DNA of 64,000 nt, taken from Struthidea cinerea. Its lineage: Eukaryota > Chordata > Aves > Passeriformes > Corcoracidae. This document shows positions 12,725 to 24,213 of the stretch, piece by piece (positions within the stretch are counted from its first letter, which is position 1; each line of letters opens with the position of its first letter). The notes beneath the pieces were generated by a model, which was given only the letters and a program-made list of their open reading frames with translations, did no database searches and was not told where the DNA came from. The DNA lies in NCBI GenBank assembly GCA_013397865.1, contig VZTI01000620.1:828245-892244 (forward strand). The letters are read 5' to 3'. The translations under genes and the position numbers were made by a program.

Positions 12725-15700
12725 TCCCTGCTCGGTGCTATGAGCCCCGACCTCAACCAGGGGCTGGGACAACTGAGCTGGCTGGGACCGTGTGTCTGTC
12801 ACCGATGTCCTCCCGTCTGTCCCTCCGAGGCAGGGAGGGAGGCAGGGAGGCTCCCAGTGAACAAGGGCAGGATGGGGAGGATGAGCCCTTCGTGCTCCTT
12901 CCGGTAACTATCTGTGGGGACACCTTCTGCTGACAGCCCCCATCCCATCCCATCCCATCCCATCCCATCCCATCCCATCCCATCCCATCCCATCCCGGGT
13001 GGCCGCGCCTGCCACGCAGGCCTGGAGTTTTGCAGGCAGTGGTGCAAGGAAACAGACTGCACTTCTCAAGATGAAGTGCTCTGGTTGCTCAGCAGTTTGC
13101 AGATGGCCAGCTTTAAATGTTAAAAAAAGAATCCCTAAGTCATGAGAGTAAGAAAAAAAAGGTTGCGGTCATCACATTTCTCATTAACTTTTTGAGCTGC
13201 CAGAGTGTTGTGGAGTTACATTTTCAGGCTTTGTTCCATAACCACAAAGACTAGAGACTTTTTTCCTGCCTTTCACATGAAAGCAAATTCCCCAGTCATT
13301 CCAAGCCTATGGAAGTGGAGGCTTCAGGCGGAGCATCATATGTTCCAACACATTTAAGTTTGACATCTGTCAGCCCTGCAGCTTGACTACAGGTAGATTT
13401 GGCGTTTATTTCTTTTTGCACTTCCTACCATGAGCTTTTAATGTGCAATCTAAACTGGTGAAGGTGTGAGAAAAGCCCTGGCCCCAGCCAGAGTTTGTGT
13501 GCTGCAGTAGTACAGGGGAGCAAGCCCAGGGAGTTCCAAGGGTCCCTCCCACATTCTGCGCTGTTTCCAGGACAAATAGGGAAATACCATCTAGTCAGGA
13601 AAGGAATACTTCTTTAAAAATAAGGGACACGGAATTGCTGAGAGGAGAGAGTAATCTCAAGGGGAAATGTTAGTCTGGAAATGGAAGAAGGTGCCAATTC
13701 TGCCACATTTTGAGGCTGGCTATACCAAAGTGGCCTAAGAAAAGTGTGATCTTGCTGGCAACTAGAATAAAAATCTGTGTGGGTGCTGTGTTGGGAGCTT
13801 TCTCCAAAGCATTTTTTTCTCATCTGAATTTTCCTTTGGATCAGGAGTACCCCCGGATATCACCCCACTCGGATTCACTAATTTGATGTCTGACACTGAA
13901 ATGCACACAGGAGTGAGTGCACCTCCTGCATCCCCAGGGCCAGGCTAGAGCTCCTTCTGGTTAAAATCCCTGATGGGTTTGGGTGGGCACTGGGGCCTCA
14001 GCACAGACTGTTCTCCAAGTTGCTCTGCCCAGTGTAGGTGCAGTCTGAGTATGCTTGGCTTCAATAATCTGTTTTGACCACCTTGTTTGCCAAAAAATGC
14101 AAAAAGAGATAATAAGAAAAACAATGGCAGTTTCATCAGAGCAACTGCAGTTTAACAGCCTAAAGAATTCTTAGATTTCCACATGTGAAGAGATTAAAAT
14201 ACTGACATTACTCATTAGGAGTGCTTTAATCTGATATTATTGGCATAGAAAAGATAAAGTAAAGTGTTAGAAATCCATAATAAATTGTGATGATCTCTGT
14301 AGTTTATCTGTGCTGCAAGGCTTTGGTAAGAGTTCAGCATTCCGATGTACCGGAACAATAAAGGTACGTGAAGCGGGTCTCAATGGGTCAGGTATCTCTT
14401 GCTTTCCCTTTGTGTGTTGTCCTTGTAGCTGCCCATTTCCAAAACACTGGCCTTCATTTAGGTATTTCTGTGAGTATAAGGTCTGTACTACTGTGAGAGC
14501 GTTGTACAAGAAGGCACTGCCATCAAAAGTGTGAATGCAGCTGCAGCTTCTCCATCAGCCGTCCCAACACCACCCTGCCCACGGGTAACAGCCTCTCTCC
14601 TGGGCAGCCTTTTTGAGCCATTTCAAGCTCCATGGCCACAGTGCAGAAATTTGGTGATTGTGGTGACAAATCCTCCTTGCTTCATTGTCTCCTCAGTGTG
14701 AGAGGTGAAGGTGTCAGTAATAGGTGCCATCGGTGACTGCAGCTGTGGTGTCCGAGTTAGTACAGGCAAGAATCCTGTTTGATTCCCTGGAATCAGTGAG
14801 ACCTCAAACTGCTTTCCTGTTGTTCCTGATTGTGCATGTGCAATTCCCTCTGTTCAAACAACGTAACCACTGGTGTTTGCAGAATTTTTACTTTGTCTTG
14901 GCTGTCCACTGCATGGGGTTCTTGCTGTGGGCACTGTGAGCAGGCGTCCCTGCGATGCTGCTTTTCATCTGACATCCAGCTCCTGGAGTGTCCTAACTGC
15001 CCTGAGAAAGGCAAGAGATTTAAGAGCTAACACAGTCTGCAACTTACAGCTCAAATTTAGACACAAGTGCGAGCATAAGTAGCAGTGGGAATGCATCCTT
15101 CATGGACTGTTTGAAATGAGCCTTGGAAAAACGCAGAGCCGAGGTGTGCATCATCCGGACTCCAGTTTGCTCTGGAGTTTCTCTGTACAATGTAACGCTC
15201 ATTCTTCGTGTTTGATAGAATGACAGCAATGTGAAATCACCCAAAAGACTGGGCCTTGAAAGGCATATTCAAAGCAACTTTAAAAAAATTTAAATTCCGA
15301 ATACAAATTAGATTTTCTTAAGGGACCTTTTAATAGGAGGAAGCATGTGGAGCTATGAATGAATTAAACAAATGTCACATATATTGAATTTGAAGGCACA
15401 GGCTTTTTTTTTTCCTCCCAGTTCAGCTTTCAATTTTCATAGAAAAAATTCCAACTATTTAAGCTTTGGTTATTTGGAGTTTCTGGCACTCCTGGGCATT
15501 ACATAAGAATTAAGCAGTCTGTTTCTCATGGAAAATTCAGGTTTTGACTGTTCAGAGGTAAAGGAAAATTTTCAAGACTGAAATCAAGCAACAGTAGAGG
15601 ACTGAAATGTGTGGAAATGTCTTGGTTGAATAAAAAAATAAGACCCAAAGCAAAGAGCTCTTGGAGACTTAAAAAAATTCTTGTTATGTCAAAGAGTTAC

Positions 15701-16690
15701 TATAAGGACATAATTTTTATTTCCTGCTTTTTTCAATAGCGGTTCAGAAGTATAATTTTATTACTCTGTACCAGAATAGCTGTAACAACTGCAGTTACAG
15801 TGATAATAAAAATACATTTTTCATGGAGAGGAGAAATTAATTAAAATCAAATTTTAATAATGTTTAGCAATCTAGTAACTTTTCTCCAAATAGCAAAAGA
15901 ATGATAAGGAAATAAAAACAATGCCCAGACAGCCCAGCTGTGTGTAATGAAGTTTTGGAATCCGCAGCTAAGGTCTGATTAGTCATAAGAGGATGACAAA
16001 TAGGGCCCCAATCCAAAACACACACTTTTAGCCCAGTGAGTTGACTGACTGAATGCAAATGCTCTGATACTTAGAATTACTCTTGTAAATATCTGCGGAG
16101 CTAGAGACAGTCTTACAATAAAATAATAATCGTAATAATGCATTTCTTCTGTAGAATTACTAGAATTCTTGGAGCTTATTATTACTTTTTAATGATGTTT
16201 AGTGGCAGCAACACTTAGAAATATTCATTTGTAGCTCAACATTTGCTGTTATTAGACCCTCCTTCCAGCTGCTGGTCACTGCTGGCTCCTGCGGCCAAAT
16301 TTTTCCTCCTGGATGTCAGCCAGTTGTACATGATCTGTGCTCGGACACTGGTGTCCCTTTAGGATCCCACTCAGGGCCATTCTGGGTGCTTGCTGTGGGG
16401 CTGTGGGGTGCGCTCCAGTGTAGGGACATTTCAGAAGCTCTGACAGAGTCTGGGAGAGGGAGGCTGAAATGGGAGCAAAGATTGGGGTTGACATGTGGAG
16501 ATAACAGGCAGGAAGAGCAGATATTTCATAGGTGCTGCTGTGGCGAAGGCATCAAGAGGAAAAAAGGAAAAAATATTCAGAGGAAGGCATGGGCAGAAAG
16601 GGGCAGATGGGTGAGTGTCACGTAGGGGGCTCTCTGGGGAGTGATGGACAAAATTCCTCACACACCGTGCTGCTGCTGTCAGCGCATGAC
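12725..16690. other. Intergenic stretch between SRPX 5' end and RPGR 3' end, proximal part
   Basis: GC-rich for its first 300 bp, including the CATCC array, then ordinary AT-rich DNA. I see no convincing exon on either strand. The short frames here lack splice borders, domain signatures and recognisable similarity. Confidence 0.6.
12941..12996. repeat. (CATCC)11 microsatellite
   Basis: Eleven perfect tandem CATCC units plus one base. The minus strand reads GGGAT repeats with G3 runs every five bases, a clean G-quadruplex-type pattern. It lies about 720 bp upstream of the putative SRPX ATG. Length polymorphism is likely. Confidence 0.97.
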
Positions 16691-16691
16691 T

Positions 16692-16772
16692 GTGGAACCC
16701 CAGTGCTAGCCCATGAAACCCCAGCGCTAGCCAAGAAACACCACTGCTAGCCAGGAAACCCCAGTACTAGCC
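16692..16772. repeat. Four-copy 20-21 bp minisatellite
   Basis: Four imperfect tandem units share a GAAACCCCAG-N-GCTAGCC core. The CTAGCC blocks begin at 16706, 16727, 16747 and 16767, spaced 21, 20 and 20 bp. Copies differ by point changes such as GTGCTAG, GCGCTAG, CTGCTAG and GTACTAG. It lies in intergenic DNA. Confidence 0.9.
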
Positions 16773-18120
16773 CGAGACCATCTCTTCATGCAGAGTGGAT
16801 ACTTCACTCCGTGCAGTTTTCAAAAGGCATCTCCCCAGCACATGGCATGCCTGTCAAAGGCACTTGGCTCATTTTACATTTTTAAGTGATATATTCATGT
16901 TTGTTAATAGAAAGCCACTTCTCCTAAAATGACAGACAGGAAAGAAACACCAGAGGCCAGCCTACAAGAGGACAGCATTGGCTAAAAATGTCAGGAAGAT
17001 GTACACCAATGGAAATTCTTGTTCTGCAAGCTTAAGTAACAGAGATGATGATCACATAGTTTCTTGTGTGAAATAATAAACTGAAGTTATATCCTAGTAA
17101 CTTTCTTTCCTAGGTCACACCTAAACCTCAGTGACATACTCCTTGTCAAAAATATAAAAGAAGATACTGCCCTGACTGTAAAAATAACATATTTTAGGGA
17201 AATTAAATGTTCTTCAGGGCAGCACTCTCTGGCTGAGTGTTCCCCCCCTCCGTGAGCACTTACCTGCTCCCTACGCCAGTGATCTGAAGAAATCTCCTTG
17301 GCTCTTCCCAGTTAAAGGTGGCCTCATGCCGTTTCTCCCAGCAGTGGCACAAAGGAGATGGTGACAGTAACTTTCTCTCAATTTCTCCACTACCAAAACC
17401 CTTGCCATGGAAAATTTCAACGTGAAAGTCTGGGTCAGGCACACAGAAAGCACATACGTGGTGTACACATGTAGCAAGTCTTGGAGAACACCAGTTGCCT
17501 TTTTCCGTTCCATCCGGCAGGGACGATGTGTCTTCGGCAGCCAGCAAAACAGAGAATCTTGGGGGGAAGACAATATTGCATTCCCAGTTAGACACTGACT
17601 GATGCATCAGTGTGTGGTAAAACAGCAAATACATGGTTTCATGTTTAATAGATGTACTGAAGAACAAAATCTCCGGGTTTAACAGCTGTGTCTAAACTGT
17701 TTTGACATTAAATGAGAATGGTCTCAAAAATAAAAGACTTCTTTGTGTACAAATAAAAGAACTACAGTTTAGCCAGATTTAGATTTTGCAAGGCTTTTGC
17801 TGAGTCATTACAATCTGGTCCTGAAAAAGAAAGTGGTAATTACATAGCATGAAAAATTGTAATTCCAAAACAGTCTTGAAAGGCAAATAGGTGTGAACTT
17901 TGAGAGCTCATCAGTATAAGATACTGAGAAAAGCAGACTTACTACCAAAGCATTAATATCTCCAATTCTCACCACTGATGGTGGTCTCATTACACTTAAT
18001 CAAAACACTATTTGTGTCCTCAAAGGAATTTAGACATCACAGGCTGTGAAAATGTTGTAAACTCCTCTAAGTAATGAGTAGTGTAAATAATATAGCTCCT
18101 AAAAGCACTGTGAGGGAATT

Positions 18121-18165
18121 TAGAGATTTTATATTTATATTTATATATATATTCAGATTTATATT
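18121..18165. repeat. TATTTA/TA-rich simple repeat
   Basis: A degenerate run of TATTTATATTTATATATATA-type sequence in intergenic DNA. Confidence 0.8.
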
Positions 18166-18639
18166 TTAAAGAGATAAAGTAGCTGGCGTACATGAGTATG
18201 TTTTAAATAAACCTGTGCTTAGTCTATCAATAGTCATGCAAGATTAGCTTCTGTATTCTTGATTGTCAGGACTTACAGTGTTTTACCATCATGATATTAA
18301 TTCAGTTTACTTCAACTATCCTAATGTCAACAGCATGACTTAAAGTATTCCTCAGGGACAAAGACTGGATGTATTTGGCATGTTGGACAAGTAATTCCTG
18401 GAAGAAAAAGGAAAAAGTTGTGCAAAGTTAATTATAATTATGACTACGATTATTAACTTTGAGCATATAACTTAGTGTCTAAACAGCGTGTTCTCTCCTT
18501 TTCTATTTCAATCACCACAAACTTGCATAGGACCAGCAGCTGCATAAATGAATCCTGTACTTCTGGAAGCCAGTAAACTTGCACATGTAAATTTATGGAT
18601 TAAGTGGAAATTTCAGCTCAGGCACACATTTGATCATCC

Positions 18640-18740
18640 ATAGACATGCACACATACACATATACATATATTTATATATAAGTATGTATCTTTGTATATA
18701 AATACACACACATGTATCAGTGTACATGCATGTGTATCTG
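18640..18740. repeat. Degenerate CA/TA/TG simple repeat
   Basis: Mixed ACACATACACATATACATAT runs, then TATATAAGTATGTAT and a CACACACATG segment. It looks like a decayed CA/TA microsatellite. Confidence 0.8.
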
Positions 18741-19839
18741 TGTATGCACTAATAGCACTTCAATTTAGGTGGAACATGTATATCTAGACTTACACTTATG
18801 TATCGGAATTTGACCACTGTCCATCTATGTAGACACTGAGAAATAAATGAGTAATTGTATTTTTTTATCTTTATATTTTTAGAAATACACATAGTCTAAA
18901 ACTTTCAAAATACACTATATAAATACGCTGAGGTATCACAGTACCTTAATGGCAAAAGCAATATGCCAGAAAACATAAAGTTTTCTGAGAACTTTGAAAC
19001 AGAAAATTTGATGCAGAATGAGTATCTTTAATTTCTTTCAGGGGCCATAAGAAGGAGAATTTCTGGCTCCAGGGGCTGGCTAAACCTTCGAAGAGCACAA
19101 ACTCCACCTAGTGATAGGTTCAGTGGTGAAATTTTAGAAAACCAACAATTCTAAAGCACAGTCTCAGGTGTATGGCAGGACTATAAAAATGAGAAATAAA
19201 GAGTTAAGTTGATACACTTAATCTGTGGGAAAGTGAGAAAAAACCAGAGAAAGATGTACTATAAGTGTTTCTATAATTTTTTGCTACTCATCTGTTTATG
19301 AAAGCATTTCAGTAATAAAACATCTTCACATTTTTATCATAAGAATTGTGAACTTGTTAAAAAACACTGTAAATTAATACACATGCACATGTAAATTGTT
19401 TTATTTGTTTAATCTTTTTTTTTAAAAATGAAGACATGTAAAAAAGACATTGGAATGGATTAATATGTTTCTGCTTCTTGTTGAGCAAAGTGTGTGGACA
19501 AGATAAATGTACCAGTCCCTGAAACTGCTCAGACATACAGCAGTTTACAGTCCATTACATAAATTTCTATAGCATTAGATTGGAGGGTAATTCCCATTTT
19601 AAAGTAATATTTCTCACTAAATTAGTTCACCTTAAAAAAAGAAATTACAGGAACAATTTCTGTGACTGATCTCCCCTTAAAAAAATAATTAAAGCTTATT
19701 TAAATTAGTGAGGGCACCATTTCTTTATTTCTCCTTTTCCATTTTACTTTTCTCAACAGTATCCAAGTAGAACAGGAACCACATGTGCATTCAGAAAAAT
19801 AAGAAAATATGTAAATATAATGGAGAAAAAAACCCTCAT

Positions 19840-20475
19840 GTGAGGTTCACTGCAGAACCCAGGAGTAGCCCAAAGAAAAATAAAAGAAATGAAAGGATCC
19901 TAATTCACTCTGGCAAAGGATGACCCAAGCATCCGGGTTTTCAGTGATGATTATGGTAGCACAGAGGAGGCCCTGTGGAAGAATCTGGGCACCTGCCATA
20001 CTTACAAGGACAAAGCATTCAGGTGAGCTGACTCCTAGGACGAAATCAACTCTGGACACTTCTGACCAATTATATAAAATTTAAGCAACTCTGAAACTAG
20101 GAAAAAGTGAAGGAAGGACTGGAAAGTAACCAGCCCAGTTGTGCCAACTTTTACCAGGCCACCGGGTGGTCAGGGATCACTTTGGGGTCATCGACCACCA
20201 GGGAACAGCAAGGAGACCTCCAGGACAGAAGAATGCATACAAAGGGGAGGGAAAATATATTAGTGATTTTAGGGATATTGTTTATCATGTGTATGTGTAT
20301 TCTGGGAAAATCAATGACTCTGTATGTAAAATACAGTATAAAAACAGGAGCTTTTTCTGCACTCAGCCTGCACGATATTTTGGAGGAGATATCCCCTCGT
20401 ACATCCAGCTGAATAAAGAATTCCTGCTTCTTAATGCTACAGTGGTGATAAGCAGTTTTTATTTGTACTGACTTT
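19840..20475 (+). mobile_element. Putative solo LTR of an endogenous retrovirus
   Basis: A TATAAAA box at 20337-20343 is followed about 70 bp later by AATAAA at 20412-20417, then a GT/T-rich tract (GTGGTGATAAGC, poly-T). That spacing and order are what an avian LTR shows across its U3-R-U5 parts. There is no adjacent gag, pol or env coding sequence and no second copy in the window, so a solo LTR is the simplest reading. The outer borders, TG...CA ends and target-site duplication could not be fixed; the start given is approximate. It could instead be an unrelated promoter/terminator-like stretch. Confidence 0.5.
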
Positions 20476-21413
20476 TGGCTCCTCCTGCTAAGTCTCCACC
20501 TGAAGAAAAGCCAGTCTGCCTGAGAGAAACATGAATATTTACCCCATAATGATCAGTTTGTCATACCAACATATGCCACAGTAACTCTGGTTGCATTATT
20601 TTCCTGTAAGAAAAGCTTCACTGGAGACTCATCAAGGCGTGGATGTTCAGAGAATACAGGATTAGAATCCAAGTGAAACAAGAGCGAGGGTGTCCAGTTT
20701 TCACTGGGCCTGATTCAGTGAGGAGAGAGGCCCATCAGCTTATGCCAATTTCAGCAGGAGCAAAGGTTTTCAGCAGCTCTCAGAAATAAAAGCTTTCTCC
20801 CTGTCCCAGTCTGGCAGGACACTTCTATACTTACACTGGTCTTAGGCTCTGTTTCCACTGGGACTGCTGCCATACATGAAATTAGGCACATACTCAAGTA
20901 ACTTCTTCCATAATGGCCTACACGTTAAATTGAAAATTTTACTACTATTTTTTCTGTGTCAAAACAGAAAGTAACATATATATTTTTAAGTAACTGAGTA
21001 CCCTCAACATTCTTAACTAGTTTGTTAAACCAAATAGTATCTTACATCAAATATTAAAATTTTGCAAGAGTATCATGCTGAAAGTGGTACTCTATAGACT
21101 GAAACAGAATAAAATTATTTAGCAAAAACCCATTAAATGCCTGTATTCAACTTTTCACATAAAAAAACCCCATATTTTACTTTAGAACACCAACAGGTAA
21201 GGCCACAGAACTCCAGAAAGGTGCTGATAAGCATATCATTTTGAACTATTAAAATTAGCAATAAATACCAAGAAAATCATCTGCCTATTTAAAATTACAG
21301 CAATTGAATCAATCAAAAAAAGCAGCCATCAACATCTTGAGTCATAACTGTTTTCAAGTAAAAATTGCACTACGTGCTTTAAGACTGTCACATTCTTACA
21401 TATTATAACAGTG
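20476..21413 (-). other. RPGR: Probable 3' UTR and downstream flank of RPGR exon 19
   Basis: AT-rich sequence directly after the CILL stop codon on the minus strand. I find no canonical AATAAA in it. A variant AGTAAA lies at 21176-21181, about 235 nt after the stop. The first AATAAA on the minus strand is at 20458-20463, inside the LTR-like block. The 3' end of the transcript is therefore not settled. Confidence 0.5.
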
Positions 21414-21635
21414 TTAGAGCAATATACATGTATTAACTTTCATCCTTCTGTCCTGGTTAGTCACAGTTTCACTGGAATTCTCCAGTGTATGATTCTGATT
21501 TTCATCCTTACTATCTTCAGCAGATAAATCTTCCCTTTCTTTTTCTTCACTCTGCAATGGCTTTTCAGAGCTGTCTTCCTTTCTGCTACATACATTCTTC
21601 TGGCCTGTCAGTGGCTTTCGCTTAAACAGGGAAAA
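21414..21635 (-). CDS. RPGR: RPGR exon 19 coding part, with CaaX box
   Basis: Last coding exon of the constitutive isoform, 74 codons including the stop. The acceptor is TTTTTTTCACTGCAG, phase 0. It begins FSLFKRKPLTGQK, matching human exon 19 (IFLFKRVPSINQK), and ends ...KVNTCILL-stop, compared with CTIL in human. The terminal Cys-aliphatic-aliphatic-Leu box is the prenylation site that attaches this isoform to membranes and lets it bind PDE6D; Leu at the end favours geranylgeranylation. The middle is Glu/Lys/Ser-rich and poorly conserved, as expected for this tail. Confidence 0.93.
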   Translation of the reverse strand, partial: FSLFKRKPLTGQKNVCSRKEDSSEKPLQSEEKEREDLSAEDSKDENQNHTLENSSETVTNQDRRMKVNTCILL

Positions 21636-22600
21636 CTGCAGTGAAAAAAACAGGTAAATGATATGACTGAAACAGTTAGCAGTGAAATTTGAGATAAAAA
21701 AACCACAAACCCCTTTGTATGTACCAAGGTCAAATGAGGTTGGCAAATTTCTCCTTGGTAAAATAAATTCTTTTTTCTAAACAAAATGACTAAAAAATAT
21801 TAATGGGAAACATTTGCAATATTTGAAATGTTGCAAAATAGCACATGGGAATCAGAAAAGTTAAAGTGACTGCATTTTGTCAAATTAGACACTGTACACT
21901 TTGTGCAAAGTACTACAAGTGGTGCATTTAATTTGGGTTTCTTTCAAATAAGAGCCTGAGGCAAGGTCCAAAAATAAAGCCCCAGAGCAGTAAGTGCTTA
22001 CTGATAAACGTGTGTACTGCCATTAATGACAGTGCTTGTGCTCAGTGAGACTACACGCGTGCTCAAAGTTAACTGGAGCTTAGGGTCTTTGTTCAACAGG
22101 AAACTCAGCAGCCTCTGCAGGAGCCTCTGGATCCTAAACCTGTAAGAAATTCCATATCAGGTACTCCTCAACATGCTCATACACCTATAGAGAGAGATAT
22201 ATATGATCACAAAATCGGTGCATGTTGGAAAGAGATGCAACATCAACCAGCTCAGCTGCTGCTTTTAGAGACAAATGGTGGGGGGAAATATTTTTAGATC
22301 ATTTCCCATAGGAATCAAGTCCAAAGTTTTCACCTCACCAGTACGTGAGGTGATAAACAATCTCTCTTCCATGGACATGCCATCCTGAAGAGGTGATAAT
22401 GGGCGTTATCTGATTTCTATTATTTGGACAATTTTAAGTTATTTTATCAAAAAATAAAATCAAGTCTTAAACAGAAGGAACAGGTTTCTCAGCAGTTTGG
22501 TTATATATGCAGGTTGTGTAAGTTGGGGTATTTGCTTTGGTAACTGCCCACTGCCGCCTTAGTCACTGGAAAAGCTAGAAAGAAACATCAGGCCACAAAC
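21636..22600 (-). other. RPGR: RPGR intron 18
   Basis: AT-rich intron of 965 bp between exons 18 and 19. It has no recognised embedded element. Confidence 0.85.
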
Positions 22601-22689
22601 CTTTTTTTTCCCCACAATTCCTCCAGTTTTTTGGTCATCAGTGTTCTCTGAAGAATTGCTCACAGTGTGATTGTCAGTGCTTTCCTTCT
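22601..22689 (-). CDS. RPGR: RPGR exon 18
   Basis: An 89 nt exon with acceptor TATATTATTGTAG and donor AAG|GTTTGT. It supplies two bases to a split codon (G|AG from exon 17) and ends in phase 0 before FSLFKRK. The peptide is Ser/Asn/Asp-rich and ends GGIVGKKK, in the place of human ...SETTPSKDMKKTKK just before the exon 19 motif. The donor is weaker than consensus because it has T at +3. It belongs to the constitutive (prenylated) isoform only. Confidence 0.82.
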
Positions 22690-23953
22690 CTACAATAATA
22701 TAAACATTTATATTAACTTTCTTCTGATTTGTGCAAATCAGAAAAGTATCACAGAAAAAGAGAAAACAATTGTTCTTCAAATTATTTTTGAAGTAGAAGT
22801 CACCAAATAAAACTGAAAAAGCAATCAGAATATTCAGTGTAACTTGATGCCCAGCCTGACAAGACTATTTTTATTTTTTAATCTCTCCATGTAATATCCT
22901 GATACTACTCTTCTGATTTTCAGGAACAGAACACTTATGGCAGTGACAATATATAAAGTATTTTTAGTTGGCACTCATAGTTTCCTCTTGGTGACAGAAG
23001 GCAATGTCTTGCACACTTATTTGAAAGTATATTCTAATTTGGGAAAGCTGACTTTTAGGGCAGGAGTTACGGTTCAGCATGAACTTCATTCCATAGAAAG
23101 AATTCTGGGAAAGGAAAAACTTTCCATCTCAGTTGATGTTCCTGTGTTTAAATTTTCCTATACTCCCTGTATGAATCATATAAATTTAGAACTTAATATC
23201 AAAACTTCCAGATCACTGGATAATGGAAAAATATTTAAGCATCCCTTCTGTACAAGCTATTTCCATTATAATAGTGAAAATAAATGGCATAGCTTCTTCA
23301 TTATAAAGGCAGTGGTCTGCTTTATACCACACTTGTTATTTTCTATCAAGAGAAAATAGATTATTCCAAAAGTTCTAAAATAAAAGAAGCCCTACACGCA
23401 TAGGGCACCCATTTTCATGATCCCCAGCTTTTCTAAGGGAATATACAGTTCTCATAAACTGCCGTCAAAACTACAAGGAGCATCTAGATTTACATCTTCA
23501 GCATTCAGAACAGTGTTCACATTATCACATTTCACCTAAAATAATCTCTTTGTGAATGGAATGAGGAAATGTCAGCTGAAAAAGATGAGGAAGAATTCTG
23601 AGAAGCTTCTTGGTTGAAGTGAGGCACAGGGTACCTAAAGAAGTTGCCTGAGAGATAATAAAATTACCGTGACTTTGGCACTGCACAACCAGAACTGCTC
23701 TTAATAAGACACAGTCCTGCTAAGAGAAAGTCCTTCTCGTGGACTTCCTCCAACACATGACTGGAAAAAGTATTTATTTCTTTCAAATTGTTAACAATTA
23801 ATAATGAGGATTTGCCTCTCAAATTTCATCGCCTCTCAAGAACTGCTTTGCCAACTACCAACAAGAACTGTGTTGTCCAGTATTTGCATACTATTGTTTA
23901 GAGAAGTTTTATCTGTCTTCAGAATGTCCAGTTCTTAGGAACTGTATTCTTAC
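22690..23953 (-). other. RPGR: RPGR intron 17
   Basis: A 1264 bp intron. A plus-strand frame of 140 codons (22937-23359) lies within it. It has no splice borders or recognisable similarity and is not called as a gene. Confidence 0.8.
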
Positions 23954-23993
23954 CCTGCTGAGCGATGGTCTCTTTCTGAGTAGTCTCCTCTGT
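23954..23993 (-). CDS. RPGR: RPGR exon 17 (40 nt small exon)
   Basis: A 40 nt exon with acceptor GGTCTATAG, preceded by a T-run, and a strong donor G|GTAAGA. It encodes TEETTQKETIAQQ plus the first base of a Glu codon. It starts in phase 0, as exon 16 ends, and its single overhanging base fits the two-base start of exon 18. This phase fit on both sides is the main evidence, since the peptide itself is too short and variable to recognise. Confidence 0.78.
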
Positions 23994-24000
23994 CTATAGA

Positions 24001-24014
24001 CCAAAAAAAAAAAA
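24001..24014. repeat. Poly-A/T run beside exon 17
   Basis: An A-rich run on the plus strand (poly-T on the gene strand) just upstream of the exon 17 acceptor. It forms the pyrimidine tract of that acceptor. Confidence 0.75.
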
Positions 24015-24213
24015 AAACAAAAACCCTCTTTCAAAATCGTTTAAAAAAAAGAAGTTTAACTATTAACACCTGCATGTGTTTCTCCCTCTAACAAAACCAC
24101 CCCAAACAACAACTTTGCATTTACAGGATAGCTACACGTGTATCAAACTGAAGTTCGTTATAGAACCAAAACCTTTCAGAGACCAGTAACTGAATAGAAG
24201 TAAATGCTTTTAC

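Larger units (their letters stand above)
16773..19835. other. Intergenic AT-rich stretch
   Basis: No exon or gene is recognised. A frame at 17260-17667 on the minus strand is open for 135 codons but has no identifiable similarity or splice context. AT-rich simple sequence occurs at 18121-18165 and 18640-18740. Confidence 0.55.

Noticed and set aside
11607..12743. Long frame of 378 codons on the plus strand across the gap
   Set aside because: About a third of it is N. The rest is GC-rich island and CR1 sequence with no recognisable protein.
22937..23359. 140-codon plus-strand frame inside RPGR intron 17
   Set aside because: It has no promoter, splice or similarity evidence and is likely a chance frame.
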